From Streptomyces sp. NRRL S-455 (GTDB taxonomy: Bacteria > Actinomycetota > Actinomycetes > Streptomycetales > Streptomycetaceae), in contig NZ_JOCT01000003.1 in NCBI RefSeq assembly GCF_000717875.1, positions 248,001-312,000 on the forward strand: a DNA stretch of 64,000 bases, written 5' to 3'. The notes beneath the pieces were generated by a model. That model was not told the origin of the DNA. It did not search any database and saw only the letters and a list, made by a program, of their open reading frames with translations. The first letter of the stretch is position 1. Every line of letters starts with the position of its first letter. The translations under genes and the position numbers were made by a program. This document shows positions 49,603-59,502 of the stretch, piece by piece.

Positions 49603-50739
49603 TCAGACCGCCGAGGTGGCCTGCTTGGCGCGGACCGTCGACGCGATCGTCGCCGACCCCACCACCCGCGTGCCGTCGTACAGCACGATCGCCTGGCCGG
49701 GGGCGACGCCGCGGACCGGCTCGGTGAAGGTGACCTCCAGGGAGCCGTCGACCAGCTCGGCGGTGACCTCGGTCTCGCCGCCGTGGGCGCGCAGCTGGGC
49801 CGTGTAGGTGCCGGGGCCGGCGGGGGCGGTGCCGCACCAGCGGGGCTTGATCGCGGTCAGGGCGGTGACGTCCAGGGCGGAGGCCGGGCCGACGGTCACG
49901 GTGTTGTCCACCGGCGAGATGTCGAGGACGTAGCGCGGCTTGCCGTCGGGGGCCGGGGTGCCGATGCGCAGGCCCTTGCGCTGGCCGATGGTGAAGCCGT
50001 ACGCGCCCTCGTGGGTGCCGAGCTTCGCTCCCGACTCGTCGACGATGTCACCCTCCGCCTTGCCGAGCCGGTTCGCCAGGAAGCCCTGGGTGTCGCCGTC
50101 GGCGATGAAGCAGATGTCGTGCGAGTCGGGCTTCTTGGCCACCGCCAGGCCCCGGCGCTCGGCCTCCGCGCGGATCTCGTCCTTGGTGGTGACCGTGTCG
50201 CCGAGCGGGAAGAGCGCGTGCGCCAGCTGCTTCTCGTCCAGCACGCCGAGGACGTACGACTGGTCCTTGGCCATGTCGGAGGCGCGGTGCAGCTCGCGCG
50301 TGCCGTCCTCGTGGACGATCACCTTCGCGTAGTGGCCCGTGCAGACCGCGTCGAAGCCCAGCGCGAGCGCCTTGTCCAGCAGCGCGGCGAACTTGATCTT
50401 CTCGTTGCAGCGCAGGCAGGGGTTGGGTGTGCGCCCGGCCTCGTACTCGGCGACGAAGTCCTCGACGACGTCCTCGCGGAACCGGTCGGCGAGGTCCCAC
50501 ACGTAGAAGGGGATGCCGATGACGTCGGCGGCGCGGCGGGCGTCGCGCGAGTCCTCGATGGTGCAGCAGCCCCGCGCGCCCGTGCGGAAGGACTGGGGGT
50601 TGGCGGAGAGCGCGAGGTGGACGCCGGTCACGTCGTGGCCCGCCTCGGCCGCGCGGGCGGCGGCGACGGCCGAGTCGACTCCGCCGGACATGGCGGCCAG
50701 GACGCGGAGGGGACGGGAGCGCTGCGGGGTGTCAGTCAT
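49603..50739 (-). CDS. mnmA: tRNA-specific 2-thiouridylase
   Basis: 378 residues. Adds sulfur to uridine 34 of Lys, Glu and Gln tRNAs. ATP pyrophosphatase loop [16 protein letters not shown], the catalytic Cys pair in [12 protein letters not shown] and [12 protein letters not shown], and the C-terminal [16 protein letters not shown] beta-barrel domain. ATG 50739 has GGAGGGG upstream. It receives sulfur as persulfide, most likely from the cysteine desulfurase at 51584-52753, which lies two genes away. Confidence 0.95.
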   Translation of the reverse strand: MTDTPQRSRPLRVLAAMSGGVDSAVAAARAAEAGHDVTGVHLALSANPQSFRTGARGCCTIEDSRDARRAADVIGIPFYVWDLADRFREDVVEDFVAEYEAGRTPNPCLRCNEKIKFAALLDKALALGFDAVCTGHYAKVIVHEDGTRELHRASDMAKDQSYVLGVLDEKQLAHALFPLGDTVTTKDEIRAEAERRGLAVAKKPDSHDICFIADGDTQGFLANRLGKAEGDIVDESGAKLGTHEGAYGFTIGQRKGLRIGTPAPDGKPRYVLDISPVDNTVTVGPASALDVTALTAIKPRWCGTAPAGPGTYTAQLRAHGGETEVTAELVDGSLEVTFTEPVRGVAPGQAIVLYDGTRVVGSATIASTVRAKQATSAV

Positions 50740-50798
50740 AGCCCCTCCAGGGTACGGGGCGCGGGAACCAGCGCCCGCGGGTAACCGTTGACGATCAC

Positions 50799-51464
50799 AT
50801 GGGACAGCGGAAGGCTCCGAGGGACGGCGACCGGAAGGTCGGGCGACGCGCGTTGCTGATCGGCGGGGCGGCGGCAGCGGCGGGCACGGCCGTGCTGGCC
50901 CGGGACGAGCTCGCGCGTCTGTGGTGGCGGGCTCCCGGCGTGGAGAAGCCGCGCAAGGAGGGCGAGGTCGACTTCGCGGGCGCGCGCTGGGTGGCGGCGT
51001 CGGACGCGAACTGGCGCCGCGCGGACCGGCCCGACGACTACGGCATAGACATGGTGATCATCCATGTCACACAGGGCAGCTTCGACAGCGCGGTGAAGGC
51101 CTTCCAGGACCCGGGGCACAGGGCGGCCGCGCACTACATCGTCCGCCAGGACGGGCACGTCGCACAGATGATCCGCGAGCTGGACGTGGCGTACCACGCG
51201 GGCAACCGCGACTACAACGAGCGCAGTGTCGGCATCGAGCACGAGGGCTTCGTGGACCGTCCGCAGGACCTCACGGACGAGATGTACGAGGCCTCCGCCC
51301 GTCTCACGGCCCGGATCTGCGCGCGGTACGGCATACCCGTGGACCGCGAGCACATCATCGGCCATGTGGAGGTCCCGGGCACGGACCACACGGACCCCGG
51401 GCCGCACTGGGACTGGGACAGGTACATGCGGCTGGTGCGGGAGGCGCGTACGACCCCGGCCTGA
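50799..51464 (+). CDS. Tat-exported N-acetylmuramoyl-L-alanine amidase (amidase_2)
   Basis: 221 residues. Twin-Arg signal [20 protein letters not shown], then an amidase_2 domain with zinc ligands His in [12 protein letters not shown] and His in [13 protein letters not shown], and [28 protein letters not shown]. It cleaves the amide between muramic acid and the stem peptide in the cell wall. ATG 50799 is 59 bases from divergent mnmA. It converges on the cysteine desulfurase with a miniature inverted-repeat element between them. Confidence 0.9.
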   Translation: MGQRKAPRDGDRKVGRRALLIGGAAAAAGTAVLARDELARLWWRAPGVEKPRKEGEVDFAGARWVAASDANWRRADRPDDYGIDMVIIHVTQGSFDSAVKAFQDPGHRAAAHYIVRQDGHVAQMIRELDVAYHAGNRDYNERSVGIEHEGFVDRPQDLTDEMYEASARLTARICARYGIPVDREHIIGHVEVPGTDHTDPGPHWDWDRYMRLVREARTTPA

Positions 51465-51482
51465 TTCCGGCCGGGCCGCGTC

Positions 51483-51585
51483 AGGGGGTTTCTGATGGAT
51501 CTCCGTGGAGGAAGGAGCGGCGTTCGGTGCGTGCTCTCGGCGTGCCGGGCGTCGCGACGCCGCGGAGATCCATCAGAAGCCCCCT
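51483..51585. mobile_element. Miniature inverted-repeat element, short copy
   Basis: A 103-bp imperfect palindrome; arms of about 26 bases (51483-51508 and 51560-51585) match with two differences. The sequence is nearly the same as the outer parts of the element at 46617-46818 but lacks the nested insert, so it represents the empty state. It carries no ORF. Its right end overlaps the TAG stop of the cysteine desulfurase (51584-51586), and it may serve as a bidirectional terminator. Confidence 0.76.
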
Positions 51586-52753
51586 AGGTGAGCCCGGCCG
51601 CCCTGGCCCGTTCCACCGCCGGCCCGATGGCCTTCGCCAGCGCCTCGACGTCGGCCTCGGTGGAGGTGTGGCCGAGGGAGAAGCGGAGGGTGCCCCGGGC
51701 CAGGTCCGGGTCGGTGCCGGTGGCGAGGAGGACATGGCTGGGCTGTGCGACGCCGGCGGTGCAGGCGGAGCCGGTGGAGCACTCGATGCCCTGGGCGTCG
51801 AGCAGGAGCAGCAGGGAGTCGCCCTCGCAGCCGGGGAAGGTGAAGTGCGCGTTGGCGGGGAGGCGGCCCTCCGGGTCCGGGTCGCCGCCGAGGATCGCGT
51901 CCGGCACCGCCGCACGGACGGCGGTGACGAGGGCGTCGCGCAGGGCGCCGATCTCGCGGGCGAACCACTCGCGCTGCTCGGCGGCCAGCCGCCCGGCGAC
52001 CGCGAAGGAGGCGATGGCGGGCACGTCGAGGGTGCCGGAGCGCACATGCCGCTCCTGGCCGCCGCCGTGCAGGACGGGCACGGGGGTGTGTTCGCGGCCG
52101 AGGACCAGGGCGCCGATGCCGTACGGCCCGCCGATCTTGTGGCCGGTCACCGTCATGGCGGCGAGGCCGGAGGCGGCGAAGTCCACGGGGATCTGGCCGA
52201 AGGCCTGGACGGCGTCCGAGTGCAGGGGGACCCCGAATTCGGCGGCTGTGTCGGCGAGTTCGCGGACCGGCAGGATCGTCCCGATCTCGTTGTTGGCCCA
52301 CATGACGGTGGCGAACGCCACGTCGTCGGGGTTGCGGGCGATCGCCTCGCGCAGGGTGTCCGGGTGGACGCGGCCGTGGGTGTCGACCGGCAGGTACTCG
52401 ACGGTGGCGCCCTCGTGTTCGCCGAGCCAGTGCACGGCGTCGAGGACCGCGTGGTGCTCGACGGGGCTGGCGAGGACACGGGTGCGGGCCGGGTCGGCGT
52501 CGCGGCGTGACCAGTAGAGGCCCTTGACGGCGAGGTTGTCGGCCTCCGTGCCGCCCGAGGTGAAGACCACCTCGCTGGGGCGTGCGCCGAGGGCTTCGGC
52601 GAGGGTCTCGCGGGCCTCCTCGACGGTACGGCGGGCCTGCCGGCCGGATGCGTGGAGGGAGGAGGCGTTGCCGGTGGCACCCAGGTGGGCGGTGAGCGCC
52701 TCTGCCGCCTCCGGGAGCATCGGGGTCGTCGCGGCGTGGTCGAGGTAAGCCAT
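51584..52753 (-). CDS. Cysteine desulfurase, IscS/NifS type
   Basis: 389 residues, PLP-dependent. N-terminal [19 protein letters not shown]-Lys in [14 protein letters not shown], substrate-His region [12 protein letters not shown], and the persulfide Cys in [14 protein letters not shown]. It transfers sulfur from cysteine to acceptors such as MnmA or Fe-S scaffolds. ATG 52753 has no strong ribosome site; TAGAAT (minus strand, 52769-52764) lies ten bases upstream, suggesting a near-leaderless message. The stop codon is inside the miniature element. Confidence 0.93.
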   Translation of the reverse strand: MAYLDHAATTPMLPEAAEALTAHLGATGNASSLHASGRQARRTVEEARETLAEALGARPSEVVFTSGGTEADNLAVKGLYWSRRDADPARTRVLASPVEHHAVLDAVHWLGEHEGATVEYLPVDTHGRVHPDTLREAIARNPDDVAFATVMWANNEIGTILPVRELADTAAEFGVPLHSDAVQAFGQIPVDFAASGLAAMTVTGHKIGGPYGIGALVLGREHTPVPVLHGGGQERHVRSGTLDVPAIASFAVAGRLAAEQREWFAREIGALRDALVTAVRAAVPDAILGGDPDPEGRLPANAHFTFPGCEGDSLLLLLDAQGIECSTGSACTAGVAQPSHVLLATGTDPDLARGTLRFSLGHTSTEADVEALAKAIGPAVERARAAGLT

Positions 52754-52902
52754 GGTGAGCCCGATTCTACGGCTCCCCTTCGAGCGGCCTCAGAGCAAGG
52801 TTGGCCGAATCCGAAGGGAGCTGAACCGCTTGCCGGGGCGGCTGCGACCCGTTGCCCCCGGGCCGGCCGCGGCTCGTCGGCGGGCGGTTGCCCGACGACG
52901 GC

Positions 52903-53169
52903 TCAGAAGCTCCAGGAGGGCGTGCTGTCCGCCTGCATGAAAGCCACGAGGACCACGAGGTCGGCGACGCCCAGGCCAAGACCCAGATACGCGCGGCCGC
53001 GGCGCTTGGTGCCGCGCCACAGGGCGATGCTCGCCAGCACGATGGCGACCGGGCCGAGGAAGATGTTGAGGACGAGGAGGCCGAGCAGGCCGAGGACGAA
53101 GGACGCGACGGCCATGCCGTCGGCGTCGCGGATACCGGTGCGGCGTGTGGCAGGTGCGGTGAGCTGCAT
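52903..53169 (-). CDS. Small DUF4190-type membrane protein
   Basis: 88 residues with two spans: MAVASFVLGLLGLLVLNIFL and ALWRGTKRRGRAYLGLGL followed by VADLVVLVAFM. The layout (short soluble N-terminus, ADGMAVASFVLGLLG) matches DUF4190. ATG 53169 has GGAG nine bases upstream. Function unknown; it lies 37 bases after the 55-aa membrane protein and is probably in the same transcript. Confidence 0.82.
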   Translation of the reverse strand: MQLTAPATRRTGIRDADGMAVASFVLGLLGLLVLNIFLGPVAIVLASIALWRGTKRRGRAYLGLGLGVADLVVLVAFMQADSTPSWSF

Positions 53170-53206
53170 GGTGATCTGCTCCCGGTGTCGGGTCGGCGGT
53201 GGGTGG

Positions 53207-53374
53207 TCAGTGGGCCCGCGTGTGGCGCCGGCGACCGTGGCGCTCGCGGAGCGCGAAGATGCCGAGCCAGACGGCGATGACGGCACCGGCGGCGACGGAG
53301 AAGGTGAGCGGGGCGTGGGCGACGGCGCCCAGGACCACGCCCAGCAAGAGCAGCGCGGCGACGAGGAACAGCAT
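53207..53374 (-). CDS. Small two-span membrane protein, 55 aa
   Basis: 55 residues: MLFLVAALLLLGVVLGAVA and FSVAAGAVIAVWLGIFALRE form two spans with a basic tail RHGRRRHTRAH. Below the usual length cutoff from its true ATG at 53374. It is divergent from the FabR-like regulator, with one operator copy upstream, and is followed by the DUF4190 gene. Function unknown. Confidence 0.72.
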   Translation of the reverse strand: MLFLVAALLLLGVVLGAVAHAPLTFSVAAGAVIAVWLGIFALRERHGRRRHTRAH

Positions 53375-53412
53375 GGAGAACAACCCCCAGGATTTCGGTG
53401 AACGATTGTGGT

Positions 53413-53484
53413 AACACTTGTTCACTGACTTCCCAGTCTAACGCCTCCCATGACTTTCCTATTCCAGAGAACAGTTGTTAACTG
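53413..53484. promoter_or_regulatory. Paired operators of the FabR-like regulator
   Basis: AACACTTGTTCACTG (53413-53427) and AACAGTTGTTAACTG (53470-53484) are the same 15-base motif with two changes, repeated 57 bases apart in the divergent promoter region. The second copy ends six bases before the regulator ATG. Likely TetR-type binding sites controlling the regulator and the small membrane proteins. Confidence 0.7.
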
Positions 53485-53490
53485 CATGGT

Positions 53491-54129
53491 ATGAGTCACA
53501 CCCTCGGCACCCGGCAGGCCCAGAAGCAGAAGACCCGGCAGGCGCTCCTGGACGCGGCCCTGGAGCTGCTGGAGGAGCAGAGCCTGAGCAGCCTCGGGCT
53601 GCGCGAGGTCACCCGCGCCGTCGGTGTCGCCCCGACCGCCTTCTACCGCCACTTCCGCTCCACGGCGGATCTGGGCGTGGCCCTGGTCGAGGAGGCGCTG
53701 GGCAGCCTGCACCCGATGATCCGGACGACGGTGTCCACGACGGGTGACCAGGAGGAACGCGTCACACGAGCCATCGAGCTGATCGCCCGTCACGTCGACG
53801 GGTACCCCGCCCATGTCCGGTTCATCGCCCGTGAACGACATGGCGGAGTTCAGCCGGTACGAGAGGCGATACGCGGCCAGCTGACCCGGTTCGCCCAGGA
53901 GGTCAAGGACGCACTGGCCCAGGACCCGGCGTCGGAGGGCTGGTCCGAGGACGACCTGCTGATGCTGGCGCACCTCTACGTCGACCAGATGCTGATCACC
54001 GCGTCGCTCTTCCTGGAGGCCCTGGAGGGTCCGGAGGAGGAACGCGAGGAGCGGACCCGGCAGGTCACGCGGGTGGCGACCCGTCAGATGCGGCTGATCG
54101 GGCTCGGTCGCCACCACTGGCTGGACTGA
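53491..54129 (+). CDS. TetR-family regulator, FabR-like
   Basis: 212 residues. Helix-turn-helix LREVTRAVGVAPTAFYRHFR preceded by KQKTRQALLDAALELLEEQS. The C-terminus keeps FabR features (VRFIARERHGG, LYVDQMLITASLFLEALEG, RQMRLIGLGRHHW). FabR-type proteins sense acyl-CoA or acyl-ACP and control unsaturated fatty-acid genes; here the divergent genes are small membrane proteins and the next gene is a thioesterase, which is compatible with a lipid role. ATG 53491 is directly after the second operator. Confidence 0.88.
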   Translation: MSHTLGTRQAQKQKTRQALLDAALELLEEQSLSSLGLREVTRAVGVAPTAFYRHFRSTADLGVALVEEALGSLHPMIRTTVSTTGDQEERVTRAIELIARHVDGYPAHVRFIARERHGGVQPVREAIRGQLTRFAQEVKDALAQDPASEGWSEDDLLMLAHLYVDQMLITASLFLEALEGPEEEREERTRQVTRVATRQMRLIGLGRHHWLD

Positions 54130-54150
54130 CCGTCCGCCGGAAACGCCAGG

Positions 54151-54182
54151 GGCGGCGCGCCCGTTTCCACGAGCGCGCCGCC
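54151..54182. terminator. Bidirectional terminator after the TetR gene
   Basis: Perfect 10-bp arms GGCGGCGCGC (54151-54160) and GCGCGCCGCC (54173-54182), 12-base loop, lying between convergent genes ending at 54129 and 54245. Confidence 0.72.
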
Positions 54183-54244
54183 CGGAGCCCCACCGGGCAT
54201 CCCCGAAAGGCGCCCTGGACCCGCCCTGTCAGCGAGGCAGAGAT

Positions 54245-55105
54245 TCAGGCCAGCCGGGCCCGCGCCAGTTGCCGGGACTGGGCCACCAGCCGGCCGGCGC
54301 TGTCCCACACCTCGGCGTCCTCCTCGAGGAAGCCGCCGGCGAGGTTGCGCGTGATGATCGACACGCGCAACGGCCCCGGGGCCGGCCGGCAGCGCACGTG
54401 CACGGTCAGCTCGACGGTGGGCACCCAGCCCTTCAGCCCGAGTTCGAAGGCGGTGGGCGGCAGGGCGTCCACCGCCAGCAGCAGCGAGAACGGGTCGTGG
54501 TCGCGGCCGTCCGCGAGGCCGAACCAGGCCCGCATCTCCCCCTTGCCGGACGGTTGACCGAGGGCCCAGCCCAGCGTCGACGGGTCGAGCTTGAGCATCA
54601 GACGGTCGGTGATGGCCGAGCTTCCGGGTACGGGGGCGGGCGCGTCCTGGGGGCCGAAGCACTGGTCCATCGGCGGTATGGCGGGCGGCTCGGCGGTGGT
54701 ACGGACGTCGTCGGGCAGGGCGTCCAGGTCGCCGTAGGAGGCGAGGACGCGGATGCGTTCGACCTCGCGACCCTCGTCGTCGTACTGGAAGAGCGAGGCC
54801 TGGCCGGTCGACAGGGTCCGGCCGGTGCGGACGACGTCCGTGCGGACGACCGCCGGGCCGGGCTGGGACGCGGTCAGGTAGTGCGCCGAGACGGTGAAGG
54901 GGTCGGCGTGCGGCAGGGCGTCCGCCAGGGCACGACCCAGGACGGCCAGCAGATAGCCGCCGTTGACGGCGCTGATGATCGTCCAGCCGGCGGAGAGGTC
55001 GATGTCGTAGACGCCGTGCGCGCGGCGGGTGACCGCGGTGTCACGGTCGAACTCGCTGTCGCCGATCGTGGCCCGGACGGCCGGGGCAGTGGCTGCTTCT
55101 GGCAT
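54245..55105 (-). CDS. TesB-like acyl-CoA thioesterase
   Basis: 286 residues with two hot-dog folds. N-half: TIISAVNGGYLLAVLGRALA, then DPFTVSAHYLTASQPGPAVV. C-half: MRAWFGLADGRDHDPFSLLL, PTAFELGLKGWVPTVELTVH and GGFLEEDAEVWDSAGRLVAQ. This is the acyl-CoA thioesterase II-like domain pair; the chain-length preference is unknown. ATG 55105 lies 8 bases after a TGTAAT -10-like box, so the message may be leaderless. It is convergent with the FabR-like regulator. Confidence 0.85.
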   Translation of the reverse strand: MPEAATAPAVRATIGDSEFDRDTAVTRRAHGVYDIDLSAGWTIISAVNGGYLLAVLGRALADALPHADPFTVSAHYLTASQPGPAVVRTDVVRTGRTLSTGQASLFQYDDEGREVERIRVLASYGDLDALPDDVRTTAEPPAIPPMDQCFGPQDAPAPVPGSSAITDRLMLKLDPSTLGWALGQPSGKGEMRAWFGLADGRDHDPFSLLLAVDALPPTAFELGLKGWVPTVELTVHVRCRPAPGPLRVSIITRNLAGGFLEEDAEVWDSAGRLVAQSRQLARARLA

Positions 55106-55149
55106 GGCTGAACATTACAAGAACTAACTACTAAGCGGTAGCTTTGCCT

Positions 55150-55842
55150 TCACGGCCGGGTGGGCTGCTCCTCCTCGCTCACCATCGACCGCCGGTGCCA
55201 CGCGCGCGGAGCCCGCCAGTGGTACCGCATCGCGAGCAGGCGCAGCACGAAGCCGGTGATCACCGCGAGAGCGCTGGTGAACGGGTTCAGGGCGTCGTAG
55301 CGGATGCACAGGGCGACCATGGCGGAGCCGACGATCGCCGGGACCGCGTACAGGTCACGGTCCCAGCGCAGCAGTGAGGGCACCTCGTTGGCGAGGACGT
55401 CCCGCAGTACTCCCCCGCCCACGGCGGTGGTCAGGCCCAGGCCGGCCGAAGCGGTCAGGCCGAGCCCGTACTCGTACGCCTTGATCGTGCCGGCGACGCA
55501 GAACAGGCCGAGTCCGGCCGCGTCGAAGACGTTCACGGCGACCTGGATGCGCTCCACCTGCGGGTGCAGGAAGAAGACGAGGAGGGTGGCGAGCAGCGGG
55601 GTGAGGAAGTAGCCCAGGTCCGTGAAGGCGGCGGGCGGTACCGCCCCGATGACCAGGTCCCGGAAGAGTCCGCCGCCCAGCGCGGTGACCTCGGCGAGGA
55701 CGGCCATGCCGAACACGTCGAAGTTCTTGCGCACGGCCAGCAGGGCGCCGGAGATCGCGAAGACGAAGATGCCGATCAGGTCGAGCGTGTGCTGGACGGA
55801 CGGACTGAAGAGTTGCTGGAGCACCCGGACATCCTCGCGCAC
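55150..55842 (-). CDS. UPF0126/TRIC-family membrane protein
   Basis: 230 residues with seven spans arranged as two repeats. Each repeat holds the family motif: ALGGGLFRDLVIGAVPP and AVGGGVLRDVLANEVPS. TRIC-type bacterial proteins are trimeric potassium-permeable channels; some relatives are implicated in glycine transport. Start is GTG 55842 with a weak ribosome site; GTG 55824 is an in-frame alternative. A 25-bp palindrome separates it from the opp operon. Confidence 0.86.
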   Translation of the reverse strand: MREDVRVLQQLFSPSVQHTLDLIGIFVFAISGALLAVRKNFDVFGMAVLAEVTALGGGLFRDLVIGAVPPAAFTDLGYFLTPLLATLLVFFLHPQVERIQVAVNVFDAAGLGLFCVAGTIKAYEYGLGLTASAGLGLTTAVGGGVLRDVLANEVPSLLRWDRDLYAVPAIVGSAMVALCIRYDALNPFTSALAVITGFVLRLLAMRYHWRAPRAWHRRSMVSEEEQPTRP

Positions 55843-55948
55843 CGTTCCCGAGGACTGAGCGGAGGTGGGTCTCGCTGTCAGGCCTCATGCCCGGCCGTCC
55901 GTGCCCGGGGGTGGCAGGCGGTGCGCCCCCCACGCCAGGGGGCCGCGG

Positions 55949-56000
55949 CACGCACATGCCGGACAGGCGGGAGCCCTCCCGCCTGTCCGGCATGTGCGTG
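55949..56000 (-). terminator. 25-bp perfect inverted repeat ending the opp operon
   Basis: Arms at 55949-55973 and 55976-56000 are exact complements with only two bases between (CC). It starts 16 bases after the oppF stop. No U-run. It should form the most stable hairpin in the window and act as terminator or 3' protector. Confidence 0.82.
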
Positions 56001-56015
56001 GGGTCAGCCCGGCGG

Positions 56016-57284
56016 TCAGGCCGGCTTGTCCTCCGATGCCGGTCCGCCCGTTTCCTCCGGTGTGCCGACGCCCGGGGAAGCCTCGCCGGCGGGCTCCTCC
56101 CCGACTTCGCCGGCCAGCGCCGCCGACGTCTCCGCCGACTCGGCGAGCACCGCGTCCGGTACCAGTTCCCCCGCGTCCTTCGCGGCGGAGAGGAGGACCG
56201 TGTCCTGCGGGGCCTGGTCCTCGAAGTTCTCCGGGTGGTGGCAGGCCACCCGCTGGCCCGGCTTCAGCTCCAGCAGCGGCGGCTCGGTGGTCCGGCAGAT
56301 CTCCGTCGCCTTCCAGCACCGGGTGTGGAAGCGGCAGCCGCTCGGCGGGCTGATCGGCGAGGGCACGTCGCCGCGGAGAAGGATGCGCTCGCTCTTGGCG
56401 GTCCGGCGCTTGGGGTCGGGGATCGGCACGGCCGACATCAGTGCCTTGGTGTACGGGTGCATCGGCGCCTTGTAGAGCGCGTCCCGGTCGGCGAGCTCCA
56501 CGATCTTGCCGAGGTACATCACCGCGATGCGGTCCGAGACGTGGCGCACCACGGACAGGTCGTGCGCGATGATCACGTAGGTCAGACCGAGCTCCTGCTG
56601 GAGGTCGTCCAGCAGGTTCACGACCTGCGCCTGGATCGACACGTCGAGCGCCGAGACGGGCTCGTCCGCGACGACCAGCTTCGGTTTGAGCGCGAGGGCA
56701 CGGGCGATGCCGATCCGCTGGCGCTGACCGCCGGAGAACTCGTGCGGATAGCGGTTGTAGTGCTCGGGATTGAGGCCGACGACCGACAGCAGCCGCTGCA
56801 CCTCCTTCTTGATGCCGCCCTCGGGGGTGACCTTCTGGAGGCGGAAGGGGGCGCCGATGATGGTGCCGATGGTGTGGCGCGGGTTCAGCGACGAGTACGG
56901 GTCCTGGAAGATCATCTGCACGTCGCGGCGGAGCGGGCGCATGCCCCCGACGCCGAGGTGTGTGATGTCCCTGCCCTCGAACTCGACCGTGCCGGCGGTC
57001 GGTTCCAGTAGCCGGGTGATCAGCCGGCCCATGGTCGACTTGCCGCAGCCCGACTCGCCCACGACGCCGAGGGTTTCACCTGCGCGCACCTCGAAGTCGA
57101 GTCCGTCGACAGCGCGGACGGCGCCGGTCTGCCGCTTGAGCAGACCCTCGCGGATCGGGAAGTGCTTCTGCAGCCCGGTGACCTTCAGCAGGATCTCGCC
57201 GGGGGCCGGGTCCTTCTCGGTCAGGGTCGCACCGTCCGCCTGTGCGGGGATGCTCACTGCCTTGTCCTCTGCTTTGTCGCTCAC
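56016..57284 (-). CDS. oppF: Oligopeptide ABC transporter ATPase F
   Basis: 422-aa ATPase. Walker [14 protein letters not shown]-loop [12 protein letters not shown], signature [15 protein letters not shown], Walker [14 protein letters not shown]-loop [12 protein letters not shown]-terminal oligopeptide domain [17 protein letters not shown]. About 75 extra residues at the C-terminus are rich in Glu, Ala, Pro and Gly and absent from most relatives. GTG 57284 overlaps the oppD stop (GTGA). Pairs with OppD to drive import. Confidence 0.93.
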   Translation of the reverse strand: MSDKAEDKAVSIPAQADGATLTEKDPAPGEILLKVTGLQKHFPIREGLLKRQTGAVRAVDGLDFEVRAGETLGVVGESGCGKSTMGRLITRLLEPTAGTVEFEGRDITHLGVGGMRPLRRDVQMIFQDPYSSLNPRHTIGTIIGAPFRLQKVTPEGGIKKEVQRLLSVVGLNPEHYNRYPHEFSGGQRQRIGIARALALKPKLVVADEPVSALDVSIQAQVVNLLDDLQQELGLTYVIIAHDLSVVRHVSDRIAVMYLGKIVELADRDALYKAPMHPYTKALMSAVPIPDPKRRTAKSERILLRGDVPSPISPPSGCRFHTRCWKATEICRTTEPPLLELKPGQRVACHHPENFEDQAPQDTVLLSAAKDAGELVPDAVLAESAETSAALAGEVGEEPAGEASPGVGTPEETGGPASEDKPA

Positions 57285-58374
57285 AGCTTCGGCGCAATCT
57301 CTTCGGTCCAGATCCGCTCCCGCTGCTCCTGCGTCATGTGGCAGGCGGCCCAGTGGCGGCCGCCGACCTCGGTCAGCTCGGGGCGGACCGTGCGGGTGAC
57401 GTTGTCCTTCGGGAGGTCCGCGTAGGGGCAACGCGGGTTGAAGGCGCAGCCGGACGGGATGTTGATCAGCGAGGGCGGGGAGCCCTTGACCGGGATGAGC
57501 CGGTCCTGCTGGTCGCGGTCCAGGCGTGGCATCGAGCCGAGCAGGCCCCAGGTGTAGGGGTGGCGCGGCTCGTAGAACACCTTCTCCGCGGGACCGCGCT
57601 CCACGCACCGGCCGCCGTACATCACCAGGAGGTCGTCGGAGAGTTCGGCGACGACGCCCAGGTCGTGCGTGATGATGATGACCGCGGAGCCGAACTCCTT
57701 CTGCAGGTCCCGGATGAGGTCGAGGATCTGTGCCTGGACCGTCACGTCGAGGGCGGTCGTCGGCTCGTCCGCGATGAGCAGTTCGGGGTTGTTGACCAGC
57801 GACATCGCGATCATCGCGCGCTGGCGCATACCGCCGGAGAACTCGTGCGGATAGTTGTCGACCCGCTTGTCCGGCTGGGGGATGCCGACCCGGTCGAGCA
57901 TCTCCACGGCTCGGCGCTTGGCGGTCTTCTTGTCCACGTCGTGGTGGATGCGGTACGCCTCCACGATCTGCTGGCCGATCGTGTAGTACGGGTGCAGCGC
58001 GGACAGCGGGTCCTGGAAGATCATCGCCATCTCGCGGCCGCGCAGCTTGCGCACGTGGTCCGGGTCGGCGGACAGCAGCTCGGTGCCGTCCAGCCAGATC
58101 TCGCCGGAGATCCGCGCCCTGCGCTTGCCGTACTGGCCGGCGGTGTGCAGGCCCATGATGCCGAGCGAGGTGACCGACTTGCCGGAGCCGGACTCGCCCA
58201 CGATGCCGAGGGTCTTGCCCTTCTCCAGCGAGAAGCTGAGCCCGTCGACGGACTTGACCAGGCCGTCGTCGGTCGGGAAGTGCACCTTGAGGTCGCGCAC
58301 TTCGAGGAAGGCGGAGGGGGCGGGCCCGGCGGAGACGGGTTCCCCGACGGCCGCTCCCGTCTTGTTCAGGTCGG

Positions 58375-58378
<4 letters not shown>
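57281..58378 (-). CDS. oppD: Oligopeptide ABC transporter ATPase D
   Basis: 365-aa ATPase. Walker [15 protein letters not shown]-loop [13 protein letters not shown], signature [15 protein letters not shown], Walker [14 protein letters not shown]-loop [12 protein letters not shown]. The C-terminal Cys cluster ([11 protein letters not shown]) is normal for the family. ATG 58378 overlaps the oppB stop (ATGA). Confidence 0.94.
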
Positions 58379-59376
<998 letters not shown>

Positions 59377-59388
59377 TGTGCGCGGCCC

Positions 59389-59429
59389 GGCGGCGGCCGG
59401 AACCCCCGCGAGGGGTTCCGGCCGCCGCC
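59389..59429 (-). terminator. 18-bp hairpin between oppA and oppB
   Basis: Perfect 18-bp arms (59389-59406 and 59412-59429) with loop CGCGA in the 126-base gap. Such hairpins after binding-protein genes usually stabilise that message or cut down read-through, so more binding protein than permease is made. Confidence 0.78.
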
Positions 59430-59502
59430 CGGGGCCATCACCTGCCCTTCGGACTGGCGGGTTTCGGCGGCGAGGGAACGGTCGGCTACGGCAGTTCGGC
59501 GG

